Source: Mesobacterium_A sp034670065
GTDB lineage: Bacteria; Pseudomonadota; Alphaproteobacteria; Rhodobacterales; Rhodobacteraceae
NCBI GenBank assembly: GCA_034670065.1
Contig: JAXMOG010000001.1
Coordinates: forward strand, 62,001-126,000
Length of the DNA stretch: 64,000 nt
Direction: 5' to 3'
Both the position numbers and the translations under genes were made by a program. Under the pieces are notes generated by a model, which saw nothing but the letters and a program-made list of their open reading frames with translations, had not been told where the DNA came from and made no database searches. Shown here one piece after another: positions 36,216-44,057 of this stretch. Position 1 is the stretch's first letter; every line of letters starts with the position of its first letter.

Positions 36216-37274
36216 ATGGTCACGACAACGGTTCAGATGATTTATCTGGGCAATTTACCCATTATTGATATCGATGAATCGGATACAAATGCCGAAAATG
36301 CCGGTGTTTTGGCAGGGACCTATCATTCCTTCGTTGATGGGCTTGAGATTGTCACGGTCGATAACAACGATTCCAATTTTGACGGCAAGATTTATGATGA
36401 TGACGGCGGCGGATCGGACAGCATCAGTTACACTCACAGCGGCGGCACATTCATATCGCAGACCGTGGATGCATCGATCAGCTATTCCGCGATCGTCACT
36501 GATCTGGCGGGCACGCAGCACAATATCAATTTGATGATTGTTCAGGCGGTCAATGGCGATACGTTTGTGGGGGATCTGCTGGATTCCGGTGATCTGGACA
36601 ATATCACCATCCGTTCGATTGAGCTGGTCGCGCCTCAGGTCACGGATGTCAGCGGCTACACCTCCTCGTATTCGGTCAGCAATAGCGCGGTTTGCTTTGG
36701 GACCGGTACGCTGATTGAAACGGCGCGTGGGTTTCAAAGGGTGGATCAGCTTGGTCCAGGCGATCAGGTGGTGACGGTTGATCGCGGGCCACAGCGGATT
36801 GTGCGTGTGGTTCGTATGAAACGCAGCGCGGGCCGTGGGCTACCGCCAGTTCAGGTGTCAGCCGGGGCGTTGGGCCCCGGATTGCCGCGCCGGGTTTTGG
36901 AGGTAACCGCCCAGCACCGGCTGTTGATCGCATCGCCGGTGGCCACGCGCATGTTCGGCGTGCCAGAGGTGCTGGTGCCCGCGCATTTGTTGACCTGTTT
37001 GCCGGGGATCCGGTTTTTGAAGGGGCGGTTGTCCTTTGATTGCGTGCATTTGATGTTGGACCGGCATGAACTGATCTGGGCCGAAGGGGTGCCTGCTGAA
37101 ACCCTGCTGCCCGGTGCGTTGCCGGTTACCTATCAAGGCGCCGGGCGTCACCGTATGGTGCGCCGTGCGCCAAGTGTGGCCTTGCTGCGTAAGATGATGA
37201 AACGTCAAAAGAAAAACGGCCTGCCATTGCTGACAGACCGTTTTGTTCGGTTTCCGGCGGATGCCGATCAATGA
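36216..37274 (+). CDS. Hint-domain protein inserted between pyrH and frr
   Basis: A 352-aa protein from the ATG at 36216; the longer upstream frame runs antisense through frr. Residues 1-155 are an acidic Asp/Gly/Ser-rich domain (DNNDSNFDGKIYDDDGGG) without a clear signal peptide. Residues about 158-305 form a Hedgehog/intein (Hint_2-like) domain with Cys160 (VCFGTGTLIET) and TAQH at 231-234, the expected nucleophile and block-B His. Such proteins are abundant in roseobacters, often secreted, and may self-cleave. The pyrH terminator lies inside its last codons. Role unknown. Confidence 0.72.
   Translation: MVTTTVQMIYLGNLPIIDIDESDTNAENAGVLAGTYHSFVDGLEIVTVDNNDSNFDGKIYDDDGGGSDSISYTHSGGTFISQTVDASISYSAIVTDLAGTQHNINLMIVQAVNGDTFVGDLLDSGDLDNITIRSIELVAPQVTDVSGYTSSYSVSNSAVCFGTGTLIETARGFQRVDQLGPGDQVVTVDRGPQRIVRVVRMKRSAGRGLPPVQVSAGALGPGLPRRVLEVTAQHRLLIASPVATRMFGVPEVLVPAHLLTCLPGIRFLKGRLSFDCVHLMLDRHELIWAEGVPAETLLPGALPVTYQGAGRHRMVRRAPSVALLRKMMKRQKKNGLPLLTDRFVRFPADADQ
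37212..37244 (-). terminator. pyrH terminator embedded in the Hint coding sequence
   Basis: AAAACGG-c-CTG (37213-37223) pairs with CAG-a-CCGTTTT (37234-37244): a 10-bp stem with one mismatch and a 10-base loop. On the minus strand it is followed by T residues and lies 44 bases past the pyrH stop. It is entirely within the last 63 bases of the plus-strand Hint gene and could also weakly act on that strand. Confidence 0.7.
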
Positions 37275-37287
37275 CCAGATCGCAGGG

Positions 37288-38016
37288 TCAATCCTTGACG
37301 ATTGTATAGGTCCCCTCACCGGCCAGAATGCCTTTGAACCCACCGGGTTCGTCCAGTGAAAAGACAATGATTGGCAGATGGTTATCCCGCGCCAATGCAA
37401 TGGCAGAGGCATCCATGACCTTCAGGTGTTTGGCCAGACAGTCGTCATAAGACACGGTTTCATAACGCACGGCGTCATCATGTTTCATGGGGTCTTTGTC
37501 ATAAACACCGTCCACTTTGGTGCCCTTGAAAATTGCCTGACAGGCCATTTCATTGGCGCGCAGCGTCGCGGCGGTGTCGGTCGTGAAATACGGGTTGCCA
37601 GTTCCGGCTGCAAAAATGCAGACACGTTGTTTTTCCAAGTGGCGCACAGCACGACGGCGGATATAGGGTTCGCAAACCTGATCCATCGGAATGGCGCTGA
37701 TCACTCGGGTAAAGACACCCAGTTGCTCCAGCGCGCTTTGCATGGCCAGGGCGTTCATCACGGTTGCCAACATGCCCATGTAATCTGCTGTGGTGCGCTC
37801 CATCCCTTGGGCGCTGCCTGCAAGGCCGCGGAAGATATTGCCGCCCCCGATCACCATGCAAATTTCGACCCCCATGTCGTGCACGGTTTTGACTTCATGC
37901 GCGATCCGCTGAACGGTTGGCGGGTGAAGCCCGTATCCTTGTGGCCCCATCAGCGCTTCGCCTGAGATTTTCAGCATAACTCGTTTGAACGTCGATGTGG
38001 CAGCTGTGTCGGTCAT
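37288..38016 (-). CDS. pyrH: UMP kinase
   Basis: Phosphorylates UMP to UDP. The 242-aa amino-acid-kinase-fold protein shows KRVMLKISGEALMG. VIGGGNIFRG and the C-terminal KVMDASAIALARDNHLPIIVF are all characteristic. The usual upstream tsf gene is not adjacent; miaA diverges from it instead. Confidence 0.95.
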   Translation of the reverse strand: MTDTAATSTFKRVMLKISGEALMGPQGYGLHPPTVQRIAHEVKTVHDMGVEICMVIGGGNIFRGLAGSAQGMERTTADYMGMLATVMNALAMQSALEQLGVFTRVISAIPMDQVCEPYIRRRAVRHLEKQRVCIFAAGTGNPYFTTDTAATLRANEMACQAIFKGTKVDGVYDKDPMKHDDAVRYETVSYDDCLAKHLKVMDASAIALARDNHLPIIVFSLDEPGGFKGILAGEGTYTIVKD

Positions 38017-38139
38017 GTTGCGTTTCCTTGGCGAACGGGTCTATGGTCGCGCGCAAAATGTCCGAAAAGTTCCGGGGATACAATGCACGAAACCTGCCAA
38101 TTGCCGCATGTGCAGTGTTGTGCTGACAGTCTTTAGTAA

Positions 38140-39039
38140 ATGGTGAGTACTGTTTTCGATATTACACAGCTTGATCCCAAGCGTCCTGTGCTGATTGCCG
38201 GTGCTACGGCAAGCGGTAAATCTGATTTGGCGCTTCAAATCGCCCAACAGCAAGGCGGCGTTATTGTAAATGCCGATGCGATTCAGGTTTACCAGAATTG
38301 GCGCATTCTGACCGCCCGCCCGTCTGAAGAGGATGAACGCATCGCACCGCATGCGCTGTATGGGCATGTGGGGTTTGATGTGCCTTATTCTGTTGGCCAG
38401 TGGCTGCGCGATGTTGAACCTTTCCTGACCGGGGCCGAACGGCCGATTATTGTTGGTGGCACCGGGCTTTATTTTACCGCACTGACCCAGGGTCTGGCCG
38501 ATATTCCTGAAACGCCAGCGCATGTGCGCGCCACGGCCGATGCCCGCCTGAAGTCTGAAGGGCGCGCAGCGTTGCTGGCTGAACTGGACGCAGCAACCGC
38601 CGCAAAGATTGACCAGTTGAACCCGATGCGTGTGCAGCGCGCGTGGGAAGTGTTGCAGACCACGGGCCGCGGCTTGGCCGATTGGCAGGCAGACACACCG
38701 CCCCCCTTGTTACCTTTGGCATCGGCCCAGACTGTTTTGTTTGATCTGGATAAAGAGGTGCTAAACACCCGCATCGCCACGCGATTTGACAAAATGGTGG
38801 CCACCGGGGCCCTGGAAGAGGTGCGCGAAAACCTACCAACGTGGAATTCGTCGCTGCCATCGGCCAAGGCTATTGGCGCGCGGGAATTGATTGCGTATTT
38901 GAAGGGCGACATGACCTTGGAGGAGGCTTGTACCCTGTCCACTATCGCGACACGACAATTCGCTAAGCGTCAACGCACGTGGTTTCGCGCCCGGATGGGT
39001 GATTGGACAGCGTTTCGCCCCCACGGGCCTGCCGCATGA
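38140..39039 (+). CDS. miaA: tRNA dimethylallyltransferase
   Basis: Adds a dimethylallyl group to A37 of tRNAs that read UNN codons. The 299-aa protein has the P-loop GATASGKS (21-28) and the segment VVNADAIQVYQNW. The DxxQ-type region and the C-terminal ATRQFAKRQRTWFRAR tRNA-binding motif are present. Its stop overlaps the next gene start (ATGATG), so the two are probably coupled. Confidence 0.95.
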   Translation: MVSTVFDITQLDPKRPVLIAGATASGKSDLALQIAQQQGGVIVNADAIQVYQNWRILTARPSEEDERIAPHALYGHVGFDVPYSVGQWLRDVEPFLTGAERPIIVGGTGLYFTALTQGLADIPETPAHVRATADARLKSEGRAALLAELDAATAAKIDQLNPMRVQRAWEVLQTTGRGLADWQADTPPPLLPLASAQTVLFDLDKEVLNTRIATRFDKMVATGALEEVRENLPTWNSSLPSAKAIGARELIAYLKGDMTLEEACTLSTIATRQFAKRQRTWFRARMGDWTAFRPHGPAA

Positions 39040-39881
39040 TGTTGCAACGCCCGCTGAAACCGCTGGCCAAGGCGCGACATGTGCCGGATGGTCCTGTGCA
39101 GGTGATGCCTTTGGCTCAGGTCATTGGCGGCGCGCCTTGGCGTGTTTCTTTGCTGCATGATCGCCCTGAAAACGTGTTGATCTGGGTCACGCGCGGTCAG
39201 GGCCGTATCACGGTTGATGGTGTGCGGCGCGGGATTGGCACCCATAACGCGGTGTTTTTGCCCGCTGGCACGTTGTTTTCGTGTGATTTCGGCCCGCAAG
39301 TTTTGGCGCAGTTTCTTTTGTGCGACCCCGATATCGTTTCGGATTTTTCGAAAAAACCCGTGCATTTGCGGGTGCGCGATGGCTTGGCGCAGGCGGAACT
39401 GACGTCAGAACTGGATGCGATTCAGCGCGAATTAACGCAAAACCGGCCCATGATGATCAATGCCGTTGCGGCACGGGCGGCCTTGGTGGCGGTCTGGATA
39501 CAGCGGATGTCTGCCGCAGGTTTCAGTGATGCGCCAACGCGCAACGCAGCACATCGGTTGGTGTCGTGTTATGCGCGAAAACTGGTGACAGATTTCCACA
39601 GGGGCCGCCCGATGGCCGACTATGCGCGCGATTTGAATGTCACGCCCACCCATCTGACACGGGTGTGTCGCAGCGCCAGCGGATTGGGGGCGGCGGATTT
39701 GTTGACCCAACGCCGGCTTTACGCAGCGCGCAGCCTGTTGGCGGAACATGACCGGTCGATCAAGGCAATCGCGGAATCCTTGGGGTTTTCCAGTGCGGCG
39801 TATTTCACGCGTTTCATCCGCCAACACACCGGAATGGCACCGTCCACCCTACGTGACCAAACTTTGGTTAAGCGCGATTAA
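39036..39881 (+). CDS. AraC-family transcriptional regulator
   Basis: A 281-aa regulator with an N-terminal cupin-like sensing domain (about 20-130; FLPAGTLFSCDF). The C-terminal double helix-turn-helix (about 180-275) includes MADYARDLNVTPTHLTRVCR and IKAIAESLGFSSAAYFTRFIRQHTGMAPSTLR. The ATG at 39036 overlaps the miaA stop, which fixes the start better than the ATG-like codon at 39003. The ligand and targets are unknown, and no obvious partner operon is adjacent. Confidence 0.85.
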   Translation: MMLQRPLKPLAKARHVPDGPVQVMPLAQVIGGAPWRVSLLHDRPENVLIWVTRGQGRITVDGVRRGIGTHNAVFLPAGTLFSCDFGPQVLAQFLLCDPDIVSDFSKKPVHLRVRDGLAQAELTSELDAIQRELTQNRPMMINAVAARAALVAVWIQRMSAAGFSDAPTRNAAHRLVSCYARKLVTDFHRGRPMADYARDLNVTPTHLTRVCRSASGLGAADLLTQRRLYAARSLLAEHDRSIKAIAESLGFSSAAYFTRFIRQHTGMAPSTLRDQTLVKRD

Positions 39882-39894
39882 GCCAAAGCCGGGG

Positions 39895-40494
39895 TCAGCT
39901 GCCCCAGATCTTGCGCACGTAATTGCGGGTTTCGCGATAGGGTGGCACGCCTTTGTGTTTTTCCACGGCGCCAGGGCCCGCGTTATAGGCCGCCAAGGCC
40001 AAGCGCCACGATCCGAACTTCTGATACATCTGTTTCAGATACCGCGCGCCGCCTTCCAGGTTCTGGTAGGGGTCATGGGCATTCACACCCAGCTTGCGCG
40101 CCGTAAACGGCATCAACTGTGCCAGACCAATCGCACCTTTGTTTGACAAGGCTTTGGGATTCCACGCACTTTCCTGTTGGACCAGACGCAGGAACAAATC
40201 CACCGGCACACCATTTCGGCGGGCGGCGTCTTGGGCCATTGGCAGGTAAACACCTTTGTAGCGGCCACGGAATTTGGGGCTGACCCCATCATCGGTGCCC
40301 CATTTGGATGGCGTTATCACCTTAGGCGGTTGCAGACGGATAGAGCTGTTGTATTGCTGCGAGGCACGGTTGTCTAAAACGCCGGTCTGAGACGAAAACA
40401 GATGGGATCGGTTGCGCGTGGAAAGAACATCCGCGCTGACGGATGTTGCCAGCACTGCTGTCGCAGCGATGCAAACCAGAATGCGTTTGGCCAT
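39895..40494 (-). CDS. Lytic transglycosylase (SLT domain)
   Basis: Periplasmic peptidoglycan lytic transglycosylase of 199 aa. It has a signal peptide (about 1-21), a linker, and an SLT domain (about 85-195). The catalytic Glu108 lies in VQQESAWNPKALSNKGAIGLAQLMP, and AAYNAGPGAVEKH is present near the end. An intrinsic terminator lies about 50 bp upstream in its 5' region (40544-40572), which is unusual. Confidence 0.88.
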   Translation of the reverse strand: MAKRILVCIAATAVLATSVSADVLSTRNRSHLFSSQTGVLDNRASQQYNSSIRLQPPKVITPSKWGTDDGVSPKFRGRYKGVYLPMAQDAARRNGVPVDLFLRLVQQESAWNPKALSNKGAIGLAQLMPFTARKLGVNAHDPYQNLEGGARYLKQMYQKFGSWRLALAAYNAGPGAVEKHKGVPPYRETRNYVRKIWGS

Positions 40495-40543
40495 GTTGTC
40501 TTTGCCCCGATCGGTGTGATCGAACGCGACTATAGCGATTTTG

Positions 40544-40572
40544 AAAAAACCTGCCAGACCCGCGGGCAGGTT
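40544..40572 (-). terminator. Strong terminator-like hairpin in the 5' region of the transglycosylase gene
   Basis: On the minus strand AACCTGCC (40572-40565), a 9-base loop, GGCAGGTT (40555-40548) and further T residues give a canonical intrinsic terminator. It is about 50 bases upstream of the transglycosylase ATG, with no annotated minus-strand gene before it. It could end a short RNA started in 40575-40690 or attenuate the transglycosylase mRNA. Confidence 0.6.
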
Positions 40573-40690
40573 CCCGCCGTCACGTCAAAGCGCGCTTCGA
40601 TCAAACAGAGGACGTGTAAACCCGGATTGGGGAATGCTATACGGGGCGGACAATTTTTAACGAAGATTCGCGGCAGCACGAGGGACGCAT

Positions 40691-41212
40691 ATGGCAGGTT
40701 CGGTTAATAAGGTGATCCTGGTTGGAAATCTGGGGCGCGACCCTGAGGTACGTACCTTCCAGAACGGCGGCAAAGTGTGCAATCTGCGCATCGCCACTTC
40801 GGAAAACTGGAAGGATCGCAGCACCGGCGAACGGCGCGAGCGGACGGAATGGCATTCGGTTGCTATTTTCAGCGAGCCGCTGGCACGTATTGCCGAGCAG
40901 TACCTGCGCAAAGGGTCCAAGGTTTATATCGAAGGCCAGCTTGAAACCCGTAAATGGCAGGATCAATCCGGTCAGGACCGTTACAGCACCGAAGTTGTGC
41001 TGCGTCCGTATCGGGGCGAACTGACCTTGCTGGATGGCCGTGGCGAAGGCGGCGGCGGTGGCGGCGGCGGATTTGGCGGCGGCTCTGGCGGTGGCGGTTA
41101 TGATGCTGGTCGTGATGGCGGCGGTGAATATGGTGGCGGCGCTCCCAGTGGCGGTGGCGGCGGTGGTTCTCGTCCGCCTGCCCGTGATCTGGATGATGAA
41201 ATCCCGTTCTAA
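40691..41212 (+). CDS. ssb: Single-stranded DNA-binding protein
   Basis: Coats ssDNA in replication and repair. The 173-aa protein has the OB fold (residues about 1-112; MAGSVNKVILVGNLGRDPEVR), a glycine-rich linker (about 118-160) and the acidic tail DLDDEIPF that recruits partner proteins. The GGC/GGT-rich stretch in the DNA encodes the linker and is not an independent repeat. A strong terminator follows. Confidence 0.97.
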   Translation: MAGSVNKVILVGNLGRDPEVRTFQNGGKVCNLRIATSENWKDRSTGERRERTEWHSVAIFSEPLARIAEQYLRKGSKVYIEGQLETRKWQDQSGQDRYSTEVVLRPYRGELTLLDGRGEGGGGGGGGFGGGSGGGGYDAGRDGGGEYGGGAPSGGGGGGSRPPARDLDDEIPF

Positions 41213-41235
41213 GTCTTTCAAAGATGCACGTTTTG

Positions 41236-41264
41236 AAAACCCCGGCCAATGTGCTGGGGTTTTT
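41236..41264. terminator. Bidirectional terminator after ssb
   Basis: AAAACCCC (41236-41243) pairs with GGGGTTTT (41256-41263) across a 12-base loop, with T-runs on both strands. It lies between convergent ssb and the CAT-like gene and suits both. Confidence 0.85.
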
Positions 41265-41292
41265 GTTTGGGCGCGTCCTTTTGATGTGTCGA

Positions 41293-41919
41293 TTAAAGCT
41301 GGTTTAATGCCTCTTGCGCAGCGGCAAAGAATTGCCCGACATGCACGCCATCGACCAAGGCGTGATGCACCTCGATCCCGGCAGCCATATCGTATGTGCC
41401 GTCGGCGCGTTTCATGATGCGGCCCCAGCTGACGCGCGGAATGCAATCATCTGGGCCGGGCATTGCATTTGTCATGGCGGTGAAATCCATCCAAGGCAGA
41501 CAAGACAGATAGGCAACCGCACTCGTGTCGTGCTTCGGTTGAAGTTCTGTTTCATTGGCCGCGCGGGTGATTTCGTCCCGCGCTAATACGTCAAACTCTG
41601 CAAAATCAGGTACATACGGCACATAGCCAAATCCAAAACTGCCGTCTTTGCGCGGCACGGTCATAGAAAGCGAAAGGCTGTCGTGAATAACAACCTGATC
41701 ACCCTGAAACCGCATTCGCAATTCGGGGGCCGCGTGCAGGCCATTTGCCAAAGCGAACAGGCAGGACCGATAGATCGGTTGCCCCTGTGGCTTCAGTGTC
41801 ATCAGCCGCGTCACATCTAACCGAGAGGTGACGCTGAAATGCGGTGTTTGAAACCCGCGAAAGAGTTGAAATTGCGCTGCGCGTGGCCATGTTGCCAGAT
41901 CGACCGGATGTTCTGCCAT
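41293..41919 (-). CDS. Chloramphenicol-acetyltransferase-like protein
   Basis: A 208-aa protein of the trimeric CAT fold. The hallmark HHxxxDG is present as HHALVDG at 185-191, with His186 and Asp190 at the positions of the catalytic His and structural Asp of CAT. Slightly short versus typical CatA (about 213-219 aa). Base use resembles its neighbours and no mobile element is near, so it may be a native acyltransferase rather than an acquired resistance gene. It is followed (minus strand) by the ssb terminator and preceded by holC. Confidence 0.72.
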   Translation of the reverse strand: MAEHPVDLATWPRAAQFQLFRGFQTPHFSVTSRLDVTRLMTLKPQGQPIYRSCLFALANGLHAAPELRMRFQGDQVVIHDSLSLSMTVPRKDGSFGFGYVPYVPDFAEFDVLARDEITRAANETELQPKHDTSAVAYLSCLPWMDFTAMTNAMPGPDDCIPRVSWGRIMKRADGTYDMAAGIEVHHALVDGVHVGQFFAAAQEALNQL

Positions 41920-41928
41920 TGGCGCCCC

Positions 41929-42387
41929 TTATCGTTCGGCTTTCTTTTCCCAACGGCCCGATTCTTCAGACCAATATTGCGCAGAACACCCTGCGGCGGT
42001 CAGGTCACGCCATTGCATCCGGGCGTGATCCAGCGCTTGTGGATCAGTGCCGTCAAACAGAATACAGGTGCGGGTCATCTGCTGCACCTCGTCTGCGCTG
42101 ACCTGCGCACCATCAATTGCCATCAGACAGGTGGCAGCATTGGCTGGGGTCTCTGCTTGGGTCAGCAGAATGGGTTGATCGGCGTCATGCGGCCCGCCAT
42201 CCAGACCATGCGGCAAGAACCCCTCTTCTGCCCCAAGCCAAAGCTTTTGATCCAGCCAGTCCAACCTGTCGCGATGAGGTCCGCGAACAGCGACGCGCCA
42301 CCCGGCCTCTAATGATTTTTCCAGCAACATGGGCAGCGTTGTTTCCAACGGGCGCTGTGTGAGGTGGTAAAAGAAAGCGGCACCCAC
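41929..42387 (-). CDS. holC: DNA polymerase III chi subunit
   Basis: Clamp-loader accessory subunit that binds SSB. The 152-aa protein has FYHLTQRPLETTLPMLLEKSLEAGWRVAVR, then LDWLDQKLWLG and the LPHGL region, typical of HolC. The start is a GTG at 42387 with AGGGGTG upstream. It lies 54 bp after pepA, an arrangement (pepA-holC) widespread in proteobacteria. Confidence 0.9.
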   Translation of the reverse strand: MGAAFFYHLTQRPLETTLPMLLEKSLEAGWRVAVRGPHRDRLDWLDQKLWLGAEEGFLPHGLDGGPHDADQPILLTQAETPANAATCLMAIDGAQVSADEVQQMTRTCILFDGTDPQALDHARMQWRDLTAAGCSAQYWSEESGRWEKKAER

Positions 42388-42441
42388 GGCTCTACACCCC
42401 TAAAAGGTAAGGCAGGCTATGTGTACGGGTGCCGCGCATTC

Positions 42442-43923
42442 TTATGTGTCCTCTTTCACTTCGTAGCGATCGGCGATCAGGCGATTCAACGTCATCACCC
42501 CCCAACCGGTTGCCCCTTTGGGCGAAAAGGTCTGATCCCCAGCGGTATGCGCAACGCCTGCAATGTCCAAATGGGCCCAAGGGGTGCCATTATCCACAAA
42601 CCGTTTCAAGAATTGCGCCGCTGTGATTGACCCGGCAGCGCGTCCGCCGATGTTCTTCATGTCGGCCACTTTGGACTTCAGCATGTCGTCATAGACTTGA
42701 CCCAGAGGCATGCGCCAGGCGCCCTCGCCCTCTGCTTCGGCGGATTTCAAAATGCCCTGCGCCAGTGGGTCATTATTGGCGTAAACGGCCGCATTCTCAT
42801 GCCCTAGGGCGATGATGCACGCGCCGGTCAGGGTCGCCAGATCAATCATAGCCGCTGGTTTGTAAGTTTCCTGCGCGTACCACATCACGTCACACAGCAC
42901 CAAACGCCCTTCGGCATCGGTGTTGATGACTTCGATCGTGTCGCCTTTCATCGAGGTGACAACATCGCCCGGACGTGTCGCGGTGCCAGATGGCATGTTT
43001 TCCACCAGCCCAACCAGCCCAACCACGTTGGCGCGGGCGTTGCGTTTGGCCAAGGCCATCATCGTGCCCGCAACCACACCGGCGCCGCCCATATCCATGG
43101 TCATGTCTTCCATGCCTGCCGCGGGTTTGATCGAGATACCACCGGTATCAAACACCACGCCCTTGCCAACCAATGCCACAGGCGCAACGCCGTCTTCACC
43201 GCCCATCCAGCGCATGACAACAACTTTGGATGGCGCTGCGGACCCTTGGCCAACTGCCAAAAGCGCGCCCATCTTCAGTTTTTCCAGCGCGGGCTCTTCC
43301 AGAATGTCTACTTCCAGCCCCAAGGCCTTCAGCGTGGCAAGCCGCTTTCCGAACTCGTCAGTTGTCAGAATATTGGCCGGTTCATTGACCAGATCGCGTG
43401 TAAAGAAGACACCTTCAGCCACGGCTGCCAGCGGTGCAAAGGCGGCTTCCGATTCTACTGTGTCTGTGACCATCACAGTAACATCACCCAGCGCAACATC
43501 TTCGGCGGTCTTGTGATCGGTGAATTCATAGCTGCGCAGGGCAAGGCCAAGCACCACATGTTCGGCGCGGCGGATGGTGGATGCGGCCAGCAGAACACCA
43601 GCTTTGCCCACCGCCTTGGCTAAGGCGGCCCCGGCTTTGCGCGCATTGTCCTGATCGGCGCGGCGCGGCAGATGCACAACATGCACTGCTTCGCTGGCCA
43701 GCCCCGCCGGGAAAGCCAAGGTGACGATATCGCCTTGCTTGGTCTTGGCCCAACGGTCGCTTTCGACCAGCCGTTGCAACCCGCCCTTGGTCAACCGGTT
43801 GATCCGGCGCGCGGCCACATCCAGCTTGCCGTCGGAATCGGTGAAAACGGCAATGTGATCCGTTGTGCTGTTCAGGGTTTCGATATCAGTCAGCGAAAAG
43901 CTGATGCTGCGAAGGTCGGTCAT
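42442..43923 (-). CDS. pepA: Leucyl aminopeptidase (M17)
   Basis: Cytosolic dinuclear-metal aminopeptidase. The 493-aa protein has a variable N-terminal domain and a C-terminal catalytic domain. Metal and catalytic segments are VGKGVVFDTGGISIKPAAGMEDM and the M17 signature NTDAEGRLVL. It diverges from the lpt operon. Confidence 0.94.
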   Translation of the reverse strand: MTDLRSISFSLTDIETLNSTTDHIAVFTDSDGKLDVAARRINRLTKGGLQRLVESDRWAKTKQGDIVTLAFPAGLASEAVHVVHLPRRADQDNARKAGAALAKAVGKAGVLLAASTIRRAEHVVLGLALRSYEFTDHKTAEDVALGDVTVMVTDTVESEAAFAPLAAVAEGVFFTRDLVNEPANILTTDEFGKRLATLKALGLEVDILEEPALEKLKMGALLAVGQGSAAPSKVVVMRWMGGEDGVAPVALVGKGVVFDTGGISIKPAAGMEDMTMDMGGAGVVAGTMMALAKRNARANVVGLVGLVENMPSGTATRPGDVVTSMKGDTIEVINTDAEGRLVLCDVMWYAQETYKPAAMIDLATLTGACIIALGHENAAVYANNDPLAQGILKSAEAEGEGAWRMPLGQVYDDMLKSKVADMKNIGGRAAGSITAAQFLKRFVDNGTPWAHLDIAGVAHTAGDQTFSPKGATGWGVMTLNRLIADRYEVKEDT

Positions 43924-44057
43924 GGCAGAAACTTCCTGTTACGCGCTTCTTTGCCTAAGACGTACCGTCCAGCCGCCGGATTGACCAGAGGGGTGTTTTC
44001 CGACACACCCGGAACGGTTAAGGTCTGGCCGTTGCCGAAGTTTACTGGGGGAAATAC
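43924..44057. promoter_or_regulatory. Divergent promoter region, pepA / lptF
   Basis: A 134-bp region that must carry promoters for pepA and the six-gene lpt operon. It contains an inverted repeat GGGTGT...ACACCC (8-base loop) around 43996-44016 and the lptF RBS (GGGGGAAA) before a GTG start. No clear -10/-35 pair was assigned. Confidence 0.4.

Noticed and set aside
41041..41180. Repeat array of GGC/GGT units
   Set aside because: It encodes the glycine-rich linker of SSB in frame and is not an independent repeat element.
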